From Candidatus Gastranaerophilales bacterium (lineage in GTDB: Bacteria > Cyanobacteriota > Vampirovibrionia > Gastranaerophilales > Gastranaerophilaceae): a stretch of DNA of 64,000 nucleotides. The notes under the pieces were generated by a model. It had not been told where the DNA came from. It was given only the letters and a program-made list of their open reading frames with translations, and searched no databases. Of this stretch, positions 42,587-51,800 are shown one piece after another. How positions within the stretch are numbered: position 1 is the stretch's first letter; each line of letters starts with the position of its first letter. A program made the position numbers and the translations under genes. The DNA lies in assembly GCA_944324225.1 (NCBI GenBank), contig CALUVL010000003.1, positions 114,506 through 178,505 on the forward strand, given 5' to 3'.

Positions 42587-44977
42587 ATGATCAGGGATTT
42601 TTGTAAATCTGCGCTTCAGAAGAAAAATACGATAATGTTTATAACATCATTATCGTTTATAGCGGGGATTGCTTCTTATTTTAATAATTGCGAAATTGTT
42701 TTGGGTATTTTCTTTACATTGGCTGCGCTTTTGTTAATATGGAAAACTAAAATTCCGCTGAGATTTCTTGCGATATGGGTGACAATATTTTATTTAGGAT
42801 TTTTTAATGCTTATTTGCGAATTGAAAATTTTGATAATCTTTCCAAACTTGCACCTGCAAACGCTGAAATAGAAGGAAGAATAGTGTCGATTCCAAACAG
42901 CGGAACTTCCGGTAAAATGAAGTTTTTTATGGAAGTTGAAAAGTTCAACGGTAAAGCTTTAGCAGGAAAGACGTTCGTAAATGTTTTTGATAAAAATAAT
43001 GATTTTTCAAAATTCAATGTCGGCAGCATGTATAAAATAAATGGAAGTTTAAGGCTTCCGTTTAAAGCCTCGAATCCTTCGCAGTTTGATTACGGAAAAT
43101 ATTTAAGGAATTTTGATACTTTTTCAATTTTGTATGCAGCAGCGCAAGATTGTATCCTTATTCCATCAGAGCTTCCGCTGAAGTGGCAGTTTATGCAGAA
43201 GCTGAATAATGTCAGAAATCGTATAATCTCAACCCATGCAAAGTATTTGAAAAGTCCGAATTTGGAAATATTAGGCGGAATTGTATTTGGAGATGATGCT
43301 GTTTCCCCTCCCGATTATATAAAGGACAGTTTTACAAATTCAGGATTGCTGCATATTTTGGCCGCATCAGGTATGAACGTAGCTTTTATCTTTGGGGTTT
43401 GGTTTTATATATTATCGTTATTGAAGGTACCATATAAAGTTCGGGTTATAAGCGGCATGGGGGTCGTTGTTTTGTACACTCTAATGACAGGTTTGGGTGC
43501 TTCTGTTATAAGAGCAGCACTAATGCTGTTGTTTGTACTGGCCGGAAAACTTATTGACAGAGATTCTCATAGTGTTGCACTTTTGTCATTTGTTGCATTT
43601 TTGATGCTTGTTTATAATCCGGCTTTTTTGAATGATGTAGGTTTTCAGCTTTCATTTCTTGTAACTTTCGGGATAATATGCATGGCCGACGTTATTATAA
43701 AACGTTTTGAGAATAACAAAATTTTGTTTAAGATTGCAGGAACTTTGCTTATTCCAATTGTTGCGCAGGTGTGGGTTATTCCTCTGCAGATGTTTTATTT
43801 CAATACAATAAGCACATATTCCTTCTTTGCAAATATTGCAATAATGCCGTTTTTGTCTGTCATAAGTTTTGGCGGTTTTGTTTCTTCTGTGCTTGCAATA
43901 TTTGCTCCGATTGCGGATTTTGTGTGTAAAACTTTTGATTTTATTTTGAATATTATGCTGAATTGTCTGGTATGGATTTCAAATTTCTTTGCGACATTGC
44001 CGCATTCACTGATAGAAACTCCTCATCCGTCTGTTTTGCAGGTGTTTATTTATTATCTGGCAATACTGCTTGTGACATTAATGATAAAGGAAGGTTTTAC
44101 AAAACGACATCTGGTGTTTGTTGTTGGATTTGTGGCTGGTTTCTTTTTGCTTGGTATTAATTTCCCGAATGGCAAACTTGATATTATTACCTTTGATGTT
44201 GGCAATGCAGATGCCTTTCTTGTCAAAACTCCGCAGGAAAAATATATACTTATAGATACTGCAAAAACGGGTTATCTCGGGTCAAAACCGCAGGCTGAAC
44301 TGATTATCCGAAAATACCTTAAGGATAGAGGGATAAAAAATCTTGAAATGATTATCGTAACACATTTTGACTCGGATCATGCGGGCGGCGCTGCGGATTT
44401 AGCCGAAAAAATGAAAATAAATAAAATTCTTGTTAATAACCTTCATGACAACTCAAAAATTGCGCAAAAAATATACAAAACAGCAAAAGAAACAAATACA
44501 CCATTGGAGGCAGCTCCGGATGATAAAGTTGTTTATATTGAACCGGATTTTACAATAAAAACATTTGTAAAAATATATGACTCAGATAATGAAAGTTCAG
44601 TAATTTCACTTTTAAGCTACAAAGATTTTGATGTTTTATTTACCGGAGATGCCGGAGTCAGAGCTTTTAGAAGAATAGAAAATAAAATGCCTGAGAAAGT
44701 GGAAGTTCTGAAGGTCGGACACCACGGTGCATTTGGTGTTGTGGATAATGATTACATAAATCATTTGAAACCTGATGTTTCAATAATCTCAACGGGCAAG
44801 AACAATTACGGACATCCGAACAATGTGACGCTTGATATTTTAAGAAATACCGAAATCTATCGTACAGACCGAAACAATTCGATCAAAGTTTCAACAGATG
44901 GTGACACTTATCAGATTTATACATTTAATTCTCTATTAAAGCAATACGAGCTTATATCAACAAAAACGGCTTTGTAA
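42587..44977 (+). CDS. comEC: ComEC/Rec2-type DNA uptake channel
   Basis: The 796-aa protein has the full ComEC layout. An N-terminal membrane part and an OB-like DUF4131 region (IEGRIVSIPNSG..) come first. The competence domain with many helices follows from about residue 215 (GIVFGDDAVSPPDYIKDSFTNSGLLHILAASGMNVAF). A C-terminal metallo-beta-lactamase domain starts from about 525 (TFDVGNADAFLVKT), with THFDSDHAGGAADL near 591 and VGHHGAFG. It forms the inner-membrane channel for transformation in other species. Together with the prepilin at 31.9 kb it hints at natural competence, which is inference. The preceding gene is 38 bp away and no strong SD is seen. Confidence 0.93.
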   Translation: MIRDFCKSALQKKNTIMFITSLSFIAGIASYFNNCEIVLGIFFTLAALLLIWKTKIPLRFLAIWVTIFYLGFFNAYLRIENFDNLSKLAPANAEIEGRIVSIPNSGTSGKMKFFMEVEKFNGKALAGKTFVNVFDKNNDFSKFNVGSMYKINGSLRLPFKASNPSQFDYGKYLRNFDTFSILYAAAQDCILIPSELPLKWQFMQKLNNVRNRIISTHAKYLKSPNLEILGGIVFGDDAVSPPDYIKDSFTNSGLLHILAASGMNVAFIFGVWFYILSLLKVPYKVRVISGMGVVVLYTLMTGLGASVIRAALMLLFVLAGKLIDRDSHSVALLSFVAFLMLVYNPAFLNDVGFQLSFLVTFGIICMADVIIKRFENNKILFKIAGTLLIPIVAQVWVIPLQMFYFNTISTYSFFANIAIMPFLSVISFGGFVSSVLAIFAPIADFVCKTFDFILNIMLNCLVWISNFFATLPHSLIETPHPSVLQVFIYYLAILLVTLMIKEGFTKRHLVFVVGFVAGFFLLGINFPNGKLDIITFDVGNADAFLVKTPQEKYILIDTAKTGYLGSKPQAELIIRKYLKDRGIKNLEMIIVTHFDSDHAGGAADLAEKMKINKILVNNLHDNSKIAQKIYKTAKETNTPLEAAPDDKVVYIEPDFTIKTFVKIYDSDNESSVISLLSYKDFDVLFTGDAGVRAFRRIENKMPEKVEVLKVGHHGAFGVVDNDYINHLKPDVSIISTGKNNYGHPNNVTLDILRNTEIYRTDRNNSIKVSTDGDTYQIYTFNSLLKQYELISTKTAL

Positions 44978-45070
44978 TGAAAATAAGTGTTTTATTGTAT
45001 TAATCACCGGCAGGATTGATTTTATTTTTTTTCATGATAAACTTCACTTGTATTGTGAGGTGGTGTTTTT

Positions 45071-45826
45071 ATGTTGAAACCTTCTTCTGCGAAAGACAGA
45101 ATTATTTTGGCGCTTGATGTAGATACTTTGGATGAAGTAAAAGAGCTGGTTCTTGAATTAAAGGAATATGTCGGATATTTCAAAATAGGTCTGCCTTTAA
45201 TAATCAATTGCGGGTTTGAGGCCGTGAGGCTGATTGAAGAGCTTGGCGCAAAGTGTTATTATGACGGAAAGTTTCATGACATACCGAACACTGTCCAAAA
45301 GGCTTGTATAAATCTTGTAAAAAACAATATTCATTTTTTTAATATTCATATTCAAGGGGGATCCAAAATGATTACGGCGGCTGTGAAAGCAGTTAATGCA
45401 ACGGCCAAAAGAATGGAAAAAGATCCCCCTGTAATTTTAGGTGTAACTTTATTGTCAAGCTTCGGGCAAAAGACATTAACTGAAGAACTTTGCGTTAATA
45501 AAAATATAGAAGATTACGTGATGCAATTGGCGCAAGTTGCAAAAGATTCCGGACTTGACGGAGTTGTGGCAAGCGCAGATGAAGCAAAACGAATCCGCAG
45601 TCAGATAGGGGATGATTTTATAATTGTCTGCCCTGCAACCCGTCCGACATGGGCCGGTGTTGATGATCAGGTTAGATTTGACACCCCGCGTAAAGCTATT
45701 CTTTCAGGTGTCGATTTTCTTGTTATCGGCCGTCCGATTACAAAGTCGGAAGACAAAGTAGCTGCCGTAAAACTTGTAATAGATGAGATAGAAACAGCAT
45801 TAGCAGATAAAGAAGCACTGGTTTAA
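45071..45826 (+). CDS. pyrF: Orotidine-5'-phosphate decarboxylase
   Basis: The 251-aa barrel enzyme catalyses the last step of UMP synthesis. ILALDVDTLDEV opens the protein, FKIGLPLI follows, and the catalytic DGKFHDIPNTV lies near residue 60, with Lys and Asp at the conserved places. ATRPTWAGVDDQVRF and LVIGRPITKSED at the C-terminus bind the phosphate (a motif usually seen as GRPI). An SD GAGGTGG lies 6-12 nt upstream. Single gene between comEC (93 bp) and the convergent rmuC (49 bp). Other pyr genes are not in the window. Confidence 0.95.
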   Translation: MLKPSSAKDRIILALDVDTLDEVKELVLELKEYVGYFKIGLPLIINCGFEAVRLIEELGAKCYYDGKFHDIPNTVQKACINLVKNNIHFFNIHIQGGSKMITAAVKAVNATAKRMEKDPPVILGVTLLSSFGQKTLTEELCVNKNIEDYVMQLAQVAKDSGLDGVVASADEAKRIRSQIGDDFIIVCPATRPTWAGVDDQVRFDTPRKAILSGVDFLVIGRPITKSEDKVAAVKLVIDEIETALADKEALV

Positions 45827-45875
45827 TTCAGGCTAAACTCAGTGCTGTTAAATGATTTGTATTTTTACGATCGGA

Positions 45876-47045
45876 TTACTCCAAATCTTCAGGAATTTCC
45901 GGAATTTCTTTCGTAACGACTCCGCCAAGTTTTTCAATTTTTCCGATTTGAGTGATTATGTTTCCGCTGCCCTGAAGTTTTTTCAAGGTGTTGTTCAGGT
46001 TGTCACGAATTTTTAGAAGGTCGGACAAAAGCGCTGCAAATTTGTCGTGAACTCCTGCGCAAAGTCTTGCCATTTCAATAACATTCTTGTTTTGTTTGTC
46101 AATCTGATGGAAAGCATTGATTATTTTTAAAGCTGCCAGAAGAGTTGAAGGCGAAACCGGCATCACTTTGTTTTTCCAGGCATAATCCCATAAAGCGCAG
46201 TCGTCGCAAAACATCATTGCATAACAGCCCTCAATCGGTATAAACATCAAAACATAATCAGGAGATGCGCCTTCTGCCGAATAGTCACGTTTTGCAAGTC
46301 CTGTTATATGCGCTTTCGTTGAGTCAATGAATTGTCTTAAGTGAACAGCTTTTTCGTCCTCTGTTTCAGCGTTTACATAACCGTACCATGAGGCAAATGA
46401 GGTTTTGCTGTCTATAAAAATACATCTTCCTTCAGGAAGGTTCACAACAGCATCAGGTCTGCCTTCAGCTGTGCCTTTTTGAATTTCAAATTCTTCTCCC
46501 CGTCTGAGGCCTGAGGCTTCAAGAACTCTTTCCAAGACAATTTCGCCCCACCTGCCGGAAGTTTTGTTGTCGGATTTCATTACGTTAACAAGGTTTGAGG
46601 TGTCAGAAGAAATTTTGTTGCCCGCCTCAATAAAACTTTTGATATTCATATCAAATCTTGTGAATTTTTCGGTTTCAACTTTAAAGTTTTCTTCTGTCCT
46701 CTTTTCAAAGTCTTCGATTTTTTCTTTAAATCTTTTGAAAAATTCTTCCAATTTCTCTTTATTTTGTTCAATCCTGTTTGATGAACTTTCTTCCGTACGT
46801 TTTTCAAAATCGTCTATTTTTTCTTTAAAGCGTTTAAAAAATTCTTCCAGTTTTTCCTTGTTTAGTTCGCTTAAATTGACAGAACTTTCCTGTACAACTT
46901 TATTTGCCGTATTTTCAAAATAAAGTTTCATTTGCTCTAATATAGCATCAGTTGTGTTTCTTTCATTCTTTTTGCCGAGAAACAACGGTACATAAACGGC
47001 AATTGCGCCAAGTACAAATCCGGCTATAAATATAATTATATCCAT
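45876..47045 (-). CDS. rmuC: RmuC-family DNA recombination protein
   Basis: The 389-aa product has an N-terminal hydrophobic helix (IIIFIAGFVLGAIAVYVPLF), a coiled coil, and the RmuC domain: GRWGEIVLERVLEASGLRRGEEF, RPDAVVNLPEGRCIFIDSKTSF, FIPIEGCYAMMF and VMPVSPSTLLAALKII. RmuC is a predicted endonuclease-like protein that limits inversion between repeats. Residues 62-86 and 95-119 are an almost exact duplication (NKEKLEEFFKRFKEKI.DFEKRTEE) with a 33-residue period; the two DNA copies differ at many third positions, so the repeat is old and retained. Divergent from the structured leader of the response regulator. Confidence 0.92.
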   Translation of the reverse strand: MDIIIFIAGFVLGAIAVYVPLFLGKKNERNTTDAILEQMKLYFENTANKVVQESSVNLSELNKEKLEEFFKRFKEKIDDFEKRTEESSSNRIEQNKEKLEEFFKRFKEKIEDFEKRTEENFKVETEKFTRFDMNIKSFIEAGNKISSDTSNLVNVMKSDNKTSGRWGEIVLERVLEASGLRRGEEFEIQKGTAEGRPDAVVNLPEGRCIFIDSKTSFASWYGYVNAETEDEKAVHLRQFIDSTKAHITGLAKRDYSAEGASPDYVLMFIPIEGCYAMMFCDDCALWDYAWKNKVMPVSPSTLLAALKIINAFHQIDKQNKNVIEMARLCAGVHDKFAALLSDLLKIRDNLNNTLKKLQGSGNIITQIGKIEKLGGVVTKEIPEIPEDLE

Positions 47046-47154
47046 TAATACTCCTCCACTGTTATTATGAATTATACCACAAGTGTATTAGTGCAAAAAG
47101 TCTATAAAATATTTGACAGGTAAAAATATCAACCATGCCGCAAAGCATGATGTA

Positions 47155-47270
47155 TAAAGAGATTGAGATATTTCCTCAATCCAAAGATTTAGAACATATT
47201 CTACAACCCCCATGACTTCAATATCAATCGGGGCATGGATGAATTTTCCCCGCTAAAAGTTGTAGTATGA
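47155..47270 (+). promoter_or_regulatory. Structured leader candidate upstream of the response regulator
   Basis: In the 268-bp spacer there is a GATTGAG/CTCAATC hairpin (47161-47181), then an outer CTACAAC/GTTGTAG pair (47201-47207 with 47259-47265). Inside it, the GGGG at 47230-47233 can pair either with CCCC at 47208-47211 or with CCCC at 47248-47251. Two mutually exclusive stems within one outer stem resemble a riboswitch-like or protein-binding leader. No known riboswitch consensus was recognised. Confidence 0.4.
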
Positions 47271-47313
47271 ATAGTGTAGAGAACAATAATTTAAAATTAA
47301 ATAAAGGGGAAAG

Positions 47314-48015
47314 ATGATGAGAGAGTTTAAAAGAAAATTGAGAATTTTGCTTGTTGATGATAATTCGGAACATTTACGTGGTGTTAAAGAGTTAATCAGT
47401 CTTGAGGCTGGTTATGATGTTGTTGGTGCTACAACAAGTGCAAATGTTGCAATTAATCTAATTAAAAAATATCGCCCTGATATTGTTTTGATGGATATTA
47501 ATATGCCGGAAAAAGACGGTCTGCAGGCAATTCAAGAGATTGAAAAACTTGATTTGGATACAAAAGTTATTGCTCTCAGCGGATATGATGATGCGGATTT
47601 AATTTTCAGAGCTATGAAGCTCGGTGCAAAAGGTTATATTTTGAAAACAATGGCATCTGCGCAGCTTATTTATGCAATTGATGAGATTGCAGCAGGGAAG
47701 ATTTATCTCCCGTCAGCTCTTTCTTCAAGATTTTTTGAATACTTCCAGCGCTCATTTAAAAATGAAAGCACTGATGCTGTTGAAGAAAATCTTCTTTCCT
47801 ATCTTACTTCTCGTGAAGAAGAAGTTCTGGACCTTCTTACCCAGGGAAATAACTACAAGGGTATTGCAGCAAAATTGTTTATATCTGAAACTACAGTTAA
47901 GACTCACGTAAATAATATTTTCCAGAAGTTACAGGTGAATGACAGAACGCAAGCGGTTCTTTATGCTTTGAACAATGGTTTCGCAGGTAGAAGACGTATG
48001 AAGGCTGCTGTTTAA
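47314..48015 (+). CDS. NarL/FixJ-type response regulator
   Basis: The 233-aa protein has a receiver domain with acidic residues Asp15/Asp16, phospho-acceptor Asp61 in IVLMDINMPEKDG, and the Lys in KGYILK. A C-terminal LuxR-type HTH follows (LTSREEEVLDLLTQGNNYKGIAAKLFISETTVKTHVNNIFQKL from residue ~160). It is a transcription factor acting on signal from a histidine kinase, most likely the adjacent one. The SD AGGGGAAAG is strong. A structured leader precedes it and a terminator-like hairpin separates it from the kinase gene. Confidence 0.93.
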   Translation: MMREFKRKLRILLVDDNSEHLRGVKELISLEAGYDVVGATTSANVAINLIKKYRPDIVLMDINMPEKDGLQAIQEIEKLDLDTKVIALSGYDDADLIFRAMKLGAKGYILKTMASAQLIYAIDEIAAGKIYLPSALSSRFFEYFQRSFKNESTDAVEENLLSYLTSREEEVLDLLTQGNNYKGIAAKLFISETTVKTHVNNIFQKLQVNDRTQAVLYALNNGFAGRRRMKAAV

Positions 48016-48042
48016 ATAAAAAAATGTTAGGTCAGGGTTTGG

Positions 48043-48081
48043 AAAAAGGTTTGGCTTTGAGTTTTTAGGTCAAACCTTTTT
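48043..48081 (+). terminator. Intergenic hairpin between regulator and kinase genes
   Basis: AAAAAGGTTTG (48043-48053) pairs with CAAACCTTTTT (48071-48081) in an 11-bp stem whose 3' arm ends in five T. It may reduce kinase relative to regulator expression. Confidence 0.6.
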
Positions 48082-48096
48082 GGTAAAGAGGAGTAT

Positions 48097-48765
48097 ATGC
48101 AGACGCAGAATGATATTATAAAATCTCAGACAAGATGTATTGCGCACGAAATAAGAAATCAGCTTTCAATTTGTGATGTTTATTGTGAAATTATAAAAAA
48201 GCATCTGGATAAAAACGGAATAGAACTTCCTCCGCTCAACAATGCTGTTAATTGTATCTTAAAATCATTAAAAATGATTGATAATTCTCTTCTGGATTTA
48301 AAGTCTTTAAGCAATGTGGACTGTAAAGATTGTAATTTAAAACAGCTTCTTTGTCAGGCTGTGGAACTCGGTAAAGTTTACATCTATGACAAAAATATAG
48401 ATGTGCTGCTTGATGTTCCGGAAAACTGTACCGTGTATGTTGACGAAAATAAATTTCTTGCCTGTGTTATTAATCTTATAAAAAACGGTGTAGAAGCAAT
48501 TGAAACCGAAGGATTTATTTCAATAAAAACCGAAATTCTAAAGGATTTTGTATCAATACGTATTGCAAACAGCGGAGATGAAATCCCCGAAGAATTCAGA
48601 AACAAAATTTTTGATGAAGGGCTTACTACAAAATCATTCGGGAGCGGACTCGGGCTTTTTATATGCAAAAACAATCTGAAAAGTATGGGGGCAGATTTGA
48701 ATTTAGTGAAATCTGCCGAAGAAATAACAGAGTTTGAGATAACTTTGCCGATTAAAAAATCTTAA
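48097..48765 (+). CDS. Sensorless histidine kinase (222 aa)
   Basis: Starting at ATG 48097 (SD AGAGGAG), the product has a very short N-terminus, an H-box with His17 in IAHEIRNQL, and a HATPase_c region: NLIKNGVEA (N-box) near residue 130, a short GDEIPEEF segment near 165, and GSGLGLFICK (G2 box) near 185. No membrane helix or PAS/GAF domain is visible, so input must come from another protein or a cytosolic signal. It should phosphorylate the response regulator upstream. The following gene at 48847 is 81 bp away. Confidence 0.88.
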   Translation: MQTQNDIIKSQTRCIAHEIRNQLSICDVYCEIIKKHLDKNGIELPPLNNAVNCILKSLKMIDNSLLDLKSLSNVDCKDCNLKQLLCQAVELGKVYIYDKNIDVLLDVPENCTVYVDENKFLACVINLIKNGVEAIETEGFISIKTEILKDFVSIRIANSGDEIPEEFRNKIFDEGLTTKSFGSGLGLFICKNNLKSMGADLNLVKSAEEITEFEITLPIKKS

Positions 48766-48846
48766 TAAAAAAACTGTTATTCAGCAAAATAATTTAATTT
48801 TTCGTTTTTATATTAATATAAAATGTAGGAAAAAACGGAAAAGTTA

Positions 48847-51800
48847 ATGGATTTTTTTAATTCTCTCTCTGAAGTAGTAAAAAATAATAAAAACTTCAAT
48901 CGCTGGGAACAGGAACAGCGTGATAATGAAGCACAGCGCAAAGAACTTTATAACCGCAGGAATTACACTCCTGAAGAAATTGAAGCCGCAAAACAGCTTG
49001 GTGAAAGAATAATTGATGTTGTTGACATTATGGACAACCATTCAGAAAATGTTGCAGAAAACGTTGAAACAGCAACAGCGCCGATTGTATCTCTGGCTCC
49101 AATTCTGGGTGCACTTATTCCTGGAGTTTATTATGTCAAGAACGTATTAAAAAAATCAGTAGATGCTAAGTGGGATATTGACAAACAAATGTTTTGGGAT
49201 AATGAAGATGCCCGCAAGCTTGCAGATGAGATAACTGAAGATATTCACAAAACACGCCCTAATAAAGACGGGTTTTATTACTGGGATTTTATTTCAGAAG
49301 ATAAAGTCAAAAAGATTCCTAATCCCGAACTTAAAGCCAGAGCAATGGAATTGTACAATGAATATGCTAAAAAAGTAAAACCTTACAACAGAAAAATCAA
49401 AGGCGGTGCAATTGGTGTTGTAGCCTCCAGTGTGCTGGCTTTTATCGCCGCAAACATTTATTCTGCAAAACTTCAGGTAGACAGTTCAAAAATCGCAAGG
49501 TATCAGGCAAGAAAAATTCTCGAAGACCCGAAAGCTTTTGTAAATTATACTCCAGAGCAAATCGCTGCCGCTAAAAAATATATTGAAGAACATCCCGAAC
49601 TTAAAAAACAAAAGCAAAAAGAAAAACTCAAAAGCGGTATGTTCAAAAGTATTATAAACATTTTGCGTGATCGAAAAGCATATAAAAATGCAAAAAAATC
49701 TGATACGGACGAGTCTAAAAAAGTAACAAGACCTCTGAGTCCGGAAGAAATTGTTCAGGCTAAAAAAGATAAGGAAGTTATACAGCGTTCTGTCAGAATA
49801 ATCAACAACGAAGCCGAAAAATATTCCGAAAATATGGAAGTAGCAGCAGGCGTAATCTTAGGTTCAACCCCGATAGTCGGCGGTTTGGTGGGCTGGCTTA
49901 CAGGTGTTCTTATGAATAAAACAGGTTTGACCAACAGTATTGTTGCAAAAATCGTAAATAAAAACGGAAGTGAAGAAGCCAAACAAGCTTATGCAAGGTT
50001 TAAAGAACTTAAACCCGGAGCACCCGGCTACACAACCCGCTGGAGCAAGTTTGTTGATAAGTTGATGAAAGATGAAGAGGATATTAATCTAAGAAATGAT
50101 ATTGAAAATTTTGGTGCGGAAGTAAAAAAACAAAGAGCCAAAAAAGATATTATAAAACCTTTCAAAAAGGCTTTTGCGGCCGGCCTGTCGCATAAATGGT
50201 TTAATTCAAAAATTATCGGACTTATAGGCGCTGTTGTGTCATCAATTCCGGCGGCATTGATAGCCCTCAAACTTCAAAAATCCTCTGCCCGTGCAGGACG
50301 ATATACTGCAAAACGTGAACTGGAACAGGATCCGAGAAACTTTATCGGTTATACTGAAGAAGATTTGGAAGAAGTTAAAGACGTCAAAGGCGAAAAAGAA
50401 ACATTCGGACAGAAATTAAAAGAATATGCCCTTTTTGTCCCGACAGTTTTGAAACAGTATTATGCCTATGACAAATATAAACGCACAGAATTTAAAGAAC
50501 ATCAGCTTCTCTTAGATGAACTTAAAAAAGCTGATGTAACGGAAACACAGCTTCAGGATGCAAAAAATCTTCAGCGTAAGTTATTCAATACATTTGAAAA
50601 AGTGGATGATAATTCTCAGATTTACTCGGAATCAATGGAAGCCGCAACGGAAATTCTTCAGCCGTTTGCCTTGAGTGCCGGAATTCTGGTGGCTGTATTT
50701 CCTGCAATTTATGTAGTCTGGCAATTAGCGCACAATAAAATTTCAGCAGCCTCTGCAGTAGACTGGGTTACGAAGAAACTCGCAAATGCAAGTAAATTCT
50801 TAAAAAGCAAAACTTTCAAAAAATATTTGAATGCCGTGGCTGAAAAGGTTCCTCACAAAGTCGGCAATGTCGAGCTTCAAAATAAACCGCTGGCAGCTTT
50901 AATTCAAGGGATAGACTTTAACAATGATAAAATTGGAGAAATTGGTGCTAAATTAGCGAAAAATCTTAATATCAGTTCGGAACAATTCCGTTATATGAAT
51001 AATTTTGAGCAGATTGCGCTGATTGAAAGAATAGAAAAATCCATTAATAATTTGGCGGCAGTTGCGGATGTAGAGTCAACAAATTTCAAGCCGGCTTTAG
51101 ATAAAATTAAGCTTGTCTTCAGCGAGCTTAAAAGTGAAAAATATTCAAGCAAATTAAGAGCTGATATGTTTGACATTATGATTAAGAATACCGACCGTGT
51201 ATCTCGGATGAGTGATTCTGACTTTAAGGCTGCAATTTCCAAATTCGTTGATATTTCTTATCTTTTAAATAAAGAAGGCATAGACTATATGGTAAAAAGC
51301 TGGAGCATGGCTCCGCTTGATAAAATCCCGCCTCAGATGCAGGATTTTGTAAAGAGATTCAGATATAACTACAGGGTTGACGGTCAGCAAGTTGATGTTT
51401 GGAATCCAAAAGGATTTAAAAAAGCAATTGCAGACAGTGTTTCTAAGAATGATGTAGTCTTGGTTTACAAATATATTGATGATATTTTCGGCACGATTGC
51501 AGAGAAATTCCCTTATACATTAAAAGAAATTCCTGAAGGTCTGGATAATATAATTGAGTTTTTCCAGACAAATGCTGGCAGAAATGCTGATTATGCGCGC
51601 ATAGCAGGCATGGTTGAAGGAGAGGCCGTGGCGCAGGCGTCTGCAAATAGGCCATTCCAGGCTTTGTTCAAGAAACTATCAGAGCCGAAAGAATACTTGT
51701 CAACTTTGAAAAATAAGATTGAAAAGATGACAGATGCGGAATTTCAAGCACATGCAGACAGCAGGCATTTTTCAAGTATGGATAAAAAGACAATGTTAAA

